Positions 6,388 through 9,008 of a stretch of 9,008 nt of DNA are shown in pieces. The stretch comes from Deltaproteobacteria bacterium (lineage in GTDB: Bacteria > Myxococcota > Polyangia > Polyangiales > B10-G4). How positions within the stretch are numbered: position 1 is the stretch's first letter; the number at the start of each line of letters is the position of its first letter. The stretch covers positions 1-9,008 of the forward strand of contig JAFDCW010000115.1 of NCBI GenBank assembly GCA_019312705.1, read 5' to 3'. Both the position numbers and the translations under genes were made by a program. The notes beneath the pieces were generated by a model. That model saw only the letters and a list, made by a program, of their open reading frames with translations, made no database searches and had not been told where the DNA came from.

Positions 6388-6472
6388 CACGGCCGCGACC
6401 GTACTCCTCGCCCGAGATTCTTGGAAGGAGGGCGTGATTCTGCGACTATCACCATTCTGAGGCGTACCCGCG

Positions 6473-6874
6473 GTGACCGATTCCAACGAAGATGACGACA
6501 AGCTGGCGATTCCGCCGGACATCGACGACGACGACGACGAGGACGACGACGACGAGGACGAAGACGACCGGGACATCACCGACGTCTGGGACGAAGAGAT
6601 GGTAAGAGCCGCCCTCGGCGATCCCGCCCCGGACGTCCAGACGGGCCCAGCCACGGCACCGACGGGCGAGCGCCGGGCATCGGTCGAGATCTCGGCCCCG
6701 GACGTCGTGCGCCCGCCCGCGGACCCGAAACAACAAGAAGGCCCAGGCTCCGCGGCCGACACGGACCCCCCCCCTCCGGCCGCCTGGAGCGGCCTCAGCT
6801 GGCCCCTCACCATCGGCCTCGCCCTCACCCTCGCCGTGGCCATGTACCTGCTCGTCCGCGTCCTCAAGGGCTGA
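6473..6874 (+). CDS. Acidic tail-anchored membrane protein of unknown function
   Basis: 133 residues; I do not recognise a family. An extreme acidic tract at 17-32 contains DDDDDEDDDDEDEDD. It is followed by a possible amphipathic stretch ITDVWDEEMVRAALGD (35-50), a Pro/Ala-rich linker (51-104), and one hydrophobic helix LSWPLTIGLALTLAVAMYLL (108-127) ending in RVLKG. With no signal peptide, it should be tail-anchored, with the acidic part in the cytoplasm and the short basic tail on the far side or at the membrane edge. Codons show strong third-position GC throughout, which supports real coding. The start is GTG at 6473 after a weak GAGG. It is divergent from sctS across 85 bases, so a shared control region and a link to type III export are plausible but inferred. 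The linker is interrupted at DNA level by a run of nine C. Confidence 0.75.
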   Translation: MTDSNEDDDKLAIPPDIDDDDDEDDDDEDEDDRDITDVWDEEMVRAALGDPAPDVQTGPATAPTGERRASVEISAPDVVRPPADPKQQEGPGSAADTDPPPPAAWSGLSWPLTIGLALTLAVAMYLLVRVLKG

Positions 6875-6883
6875 GGTCAGCAC

Positions 6884-6930
6884 AAAGGCCCAGCGGCGCC
6901 GCCGGCGATTGGCGTGACTGAGCGCCTTTT
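6884..6930 (+). terminator. Possible transcription terminator between convergent genes
   Basis: After the acidic-protein stop, GGCG (6911-6914) and CGCC (6923-6926) can pair and are directly followed by TTTT (6927-6930). An outer pairing, AAAGGC (6884-6889) with GCCTTT (6924-6929), is also possible. The stem is short and the T-run is only four, so the call is weak. The position between two convergent stop codons is what would be expected. Confidence 0.35.
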
Positions 6931-6933
6931 CCG

Positions 6934-8616
6934 TCAGCCTTGGGGCTGGAAGACGACCGGGAACTGCGTCTGCGTCGTGGCGCCGCCCGCGGGGAAGCGC
7001 CAACGGCGCACGTTCGACTCGAGGCAAGCCTTCATGCCGCCGAAGTCGCTGCCGCTCGCGTTCACCCGAGTCACCCGGCCACTCCCGGCGATCGTCACCT
7101 CAACGTCGAGGCGGATCGTGGGAGGCTGCCCGGCCCCGCGGATCGCGAGTTCGTAGCAACGCTGGAGGCTTCGGCGATTGCTGGTGATGGTGCCGCGTAG
7201 CTGATCGCTGGTCAGCTGCCTTCCGGAGGCTGCCATCGATGCCGCCGTGGACATGGCGGTCACGATGTTCGAACCGGCGGACCCCGAACCGCCCATGCGG
7301 TCGAGGAGCGCTTGCTGCTCGGCGCTCAACGCCCTCATGGTCGTGGTCGACCCGCCGGCCGCCGGAACGGCGCGGCGGCCTCCGCCATTGGCCCGCCGTG
7401 ACGTGGCCCCGGAGCCAGGCTCGGCGCCGGCGGCCCCCTCGTCGTCACCGCCGGGAGGCGCGACAACCTCGTCCGCGGATTCGTCGTCGACGTTGACCTC
7501 GGGGGCGGCATGTTCTGGGCCTTCGTCGACGGCCGTCGCGACGGTCGCTACCGCGACGGGGGCCGGGTCGGCGGGCGCGCGCATGAGGTTCGTACCGACA
7601 AACACCGCGAGGGTGATGCCAAAGGCCCCTGCTGCCACGATCGCGATCCACGCACCGACGGGGATCGCACGCTTTCTACGAGCCGGGGGCGGGGCCGATG
7701 GATGTACCGGGGCTATCGCGGCTGCTGCCGCCGTGGCCGCGGGCGCAGGGGGCGCGAACATGTCGGCGAGGGGGTCCGCTGCCGGGGGGACCGACGCGGG
7801 CGCCCCTAGGGCCGCCGGCGGGACCGACGCGGGAGCAGGTCCGGGGCCCCGGGGATCGGGAACAGTGGCACCCGCCGCCGCTTCGTCTTCACGGACGGTG
7901 AAGAGTGAATCGCTGACGCGGGTCGGCTCCTCGAGGAGATCATCGTCGTCGAAGTCGACCGACGGCGCCGCCGTTCCGCCGAGGCGCCCACCGATGGGCA
8001 CCACGTTACTCGGCGGCGGTACGGGAGCCGGCCGACTGGCCGCGCCCACAGGCCGTATGCGCGGGCGACTCTCGTGACGCCGATCGATGCCGCGTCCAAC
8101 CGGCTGTCGCCGCGAAGGCGCCGGTGGCCTCTGCTTACGCAAAAGTGACGCGAGCTCCGCTACCTCGGAGAGGGGGCGCCAGTCGTCGTAGCCTTCACGC
8201 CAACAGAGCGACTCGCCGTTGACGGCGCCGGTTTGGATCTTCTTGTCGACCTCTTCGCGCTTGATCGGCCCGACGGGCACGTCGTTGATGGCGACGTGCC
8301 AGAGGTCCTCGGGGGGAGCCGGTGTCGGAGGGGGCGTCGACTTGGCACCCGGACTGCTCACGCTGCGGCGGAATTCCGCACCGAGGGCTGACCCTCGTCG
8401 GTCGCCGCGCTTCGCTTGAGATGCGTGGGGCGCCTTGGGCCGCGCCGCGCCGCCCCGAGCGCCCCCCGCCGCCGCAGCAGCCGAAGGGGCCTCCTCTTCA
8501 CGGCGAATGATGATGTCGTGCTGACATCGCCGGCACTTCATACGCAAGGCACGCCCGGACACCTTGTCGTCGGCGATCTTGTACTTCGCTTTGCAGTTGC
8601 CGCAGAGGAACTTCAT
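6934..8616 (-). CDS. GltJ/AgmX-like protein: zinc ribbon, GYF domain, transmembrane helix, AgmX/PglI C-terminal domain
   Basis: 560 residues. The N-terminus MKFLCGNCKAKYKIADDKVS is an MJ0042-type zinc ribbon, with ligands C5, C8, C28 and C31. A GYF_2-like domain follows at 104-159 (LWHVAINDVPVGPIKREEVD, then GESLCWREGYDDWRPLSEVA). A long Pro/Ala-rich linker leads to a single membrane helix (about 316-340, IPVGAWIAIVAAGAFGITLA). The outer part ends in an AgmX/PglI (TonB-C-like) domain at about 470-557, with RCYELAIRGAGQPPTI, conserved Cys 487 and 531, and RRWRFPAGG. This is the domain order of Myxococcus GltJ (AgmX), the inner-membrane gliding protein whose cytoplasmic zinc ribbon and GYF domain interact with the motility regulators MglA and AglZ. 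The start is ATG 8616: the open frame extends 17 codons upstream, but the zinc ribbon begins here. A gliding role is inferred from architecture only; many myxobacterial paralogues share these domains. Confidence 0.88.
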   Translation of the reverse strand: MKFLCGNCKAKYKIADDKVSGRALRMKCRRCQHDIIIRREEEAPSAAAAAGGARGGAARPKAPHASQAKRGDRRGSALGAEFRRSVSSPGAKSTPPPTPAPPEDLWHVAINDVPVGPIKREEVDKKIQTGAVNGESLCWREGYDDWRPLSEVAELASLLRKQRPPAPSRRQPVGRGIDRRHESRPRIRPVGAASRPAPVPPPSNVVPIGGRLGGTAAPSVDFDDDDLLEEPTRVSDSLFTVREDEAAAGATVPDPRGPGPAPASVPPAALGAPASVPPAADPLADMFAPPAPAATAAAAAIAPVHPSAPPPARRKRAIPVGAWIAIVAAGAFGITLAVFVGTNLMRAPADPAPVAVATVATAVDEGPEHAAPEVNVDDESADEVVAPPGGDDEGAAGAEPGSGATSRRANGGGRRAVPAAGGSTTTMRALSAEQQALLDRMGGSGSAGSNIVTAMSTAASMAASGRQLTSDQLRGTITSNRRSLQRCYELAIRGAGQPPTIRLDVEVTIAGSGRVTRVNASGSDFGGMKACLESNVRRWRFPAGGATTQTQFPVVFQPQG

Positions 8617-8642
8617 GAGGAGGCCGGGCGTCCGAGTGGACG

Positions 8643-8648
8643 AATATA
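8643..8648 (-). promoter_or_regulatory. Candidate -10 element upstream of the GltJ-like gene
   Basis: The 109-base gap between the TPR gene and the GltJ-like gene has an AT-rich patch unlike its surroundings. On the minus strand it reads TATATT, five of six matches to the sigma-70 -10 hexamer, about 26 bases before the ATG at 8616. No convincing -35 hexamer is found at 16-18 bases, so the promoter call is weak. Confidence 0.3.
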
Positions 8649-8725
8649 CAGCAATGCCGGGGACCACAGAATACGGGATTTCGAACTCTCGGGACCCATG
8701 CCCCCGGAGCCCCGTCGACAGACGG

Positions 8726-9008
8726 TTAGAGCAACGCCATCAAGTGTTCTTTGATGCCTTTTTTCGTGTCGTCGTCGGGGGCGTTGGGCAAGGCTCGCTC
8801 CCACATCTCGACCGCTTTGTGCTTGAAGCCAGCGCGTTGATAGAGGACGGCGAGGTTTTTTAGGGCCGAAAAGTGCTTTGGCTGGAGGTCGACGGCCGTG
8901 TCGAGCTCGTGGATCGCCGCAAAGAGGTCCTCGCGGCGGCCGTAGAGCAGCCCCAGGTGATAGCGCAGCTTGAACGAAAGGGGGTCGAAGCCGATGCCCT
9001 CTTGGAGA
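8726..9008 (-). CDS. TPR-repeat protein, C-terminal fragment cut by window edge
   Basis: Only the last 93 residues are present; the gene begins beyond the right edge. The reading frame ends at TAA 8728-8726 with KEHLMALL. The sequence reads as tetratricopeptide repeats: LSFKLRYHLGLLYGRREDLF with AAIHELDTAVDLQPKH, then FSALKNLAVLYQRAGFKHKA with VEMWERALPNAPDD. The Gly/Ala/Pro positions of TPR helices A and B are clear. It is on the same strand as the GltJ-like gene and 109 bases upstream of it, so the two may be functionally linked. In Myxococcus the large TPR protein GltI (AgmK) is encoded next to GltJ, but this fragment is too short to say it is the same protein. Localisation cannot be judged without the N-terminus. 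Confidence 0.85.
   Translation of the reverse strand, partial: LQEGIGFDPLSFKLRYHLGLLYGRREDLFAAIHELDTAVDLQPKHFSALKNLAVLYQRAGFKHKAVEMWERALPNAPDDDTKKGIKEHLMALL

Noticed and set aside
6388..6867. N-terminal extension of sctS with a poly-serine stretch
   Set aside because: The serine run is the antisense of GAC/GAG codons of the acidic protein; the family length of 88 residues is met by starting at 6387.
7247..8077. 276-residue plus-strand Ala/Thr/Gly-rich open frame
   Set aside because: It is antisense to the Pro/Ala linker and C-terminal domain of the GltJ-like gene and shows no signal peptide or domain.
8617..8667. 17-codon upstream extension of the GltJ-like protein
   Set aside because: Zinc-ribbon proteins of this type begin with MKxxCxxC directly at the start, and the added residues overlap the AT-rich candidate promoter.

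Overview
The window is GC-rich with strong third-position GC, and it is densely packed with genes, mostly on the minus strand. Its gene set suggests a member of the Myxococcota (a myxobacterium or close relative). Three things point there: tandem Cys/Asp-rich 'MopE-like' lipoproteins, a membrane protein with a zinc ribbon, a GYF domain and an AgmX/GltJ-type C-terminal domain, and type III secretion export genes set among unrelated housekeeping genes. I recognise the families from sequence motifs only; no search was run.

Left part (1-2981, minus strand): two adjacent genes for predicted secreted lipoproteins. The upstream one (863 aa) has an N-terminal half with Cys/Asp-rich calcium-type motifs, a DUF1565-like beta-helix start, and a very glycine-rich C-terminal half. 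The downstream one starts 4 nt later, is cut by the window edge, and is a clear paralogue of the N-terminal part of its neighbour. They probably form one transcription unit for surface or outer-membrane proteins.

Middle (3054-5248): an EntD/Sfp-type 4'-phosphopantetheinyl transferase (minus) lies divergent from a RimJ-like ribosomal protein N-acetyltransferase (plus). The latter converges on a minus-strand pair, hypoxanthine phosphoribosyltransferase (hpt) and a small two-repeat TPR protein.

Type III region (5297-6874): sctT and sctS, two inner-membrane export-gate subunits, sit just upstream of hpt in the same direction and overlap by one base (TGATG). The usual partners sctR and sctU are not next to them. 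Divergent from sctS is a gene for a short, extremely acidic protein with a single C-terminal membrane helix. I do not recognise it, and its position makes it a candidate for an undescribed accessory factor.

Right part (6934-9008, minus): a 560-aa zinc ribbon / GYF / transmembrane / AgmX-PglI C-terminal protein with the domain order of the myxobacterial gliding protein GltJ (AgmX). It is preceded by the C-terminal end of a TPR protein cut by the window edge.

No tRNA, rRNA, CRISPR array or insertion sequence was seen. No gene-free stretch exceeds about 110 bases.
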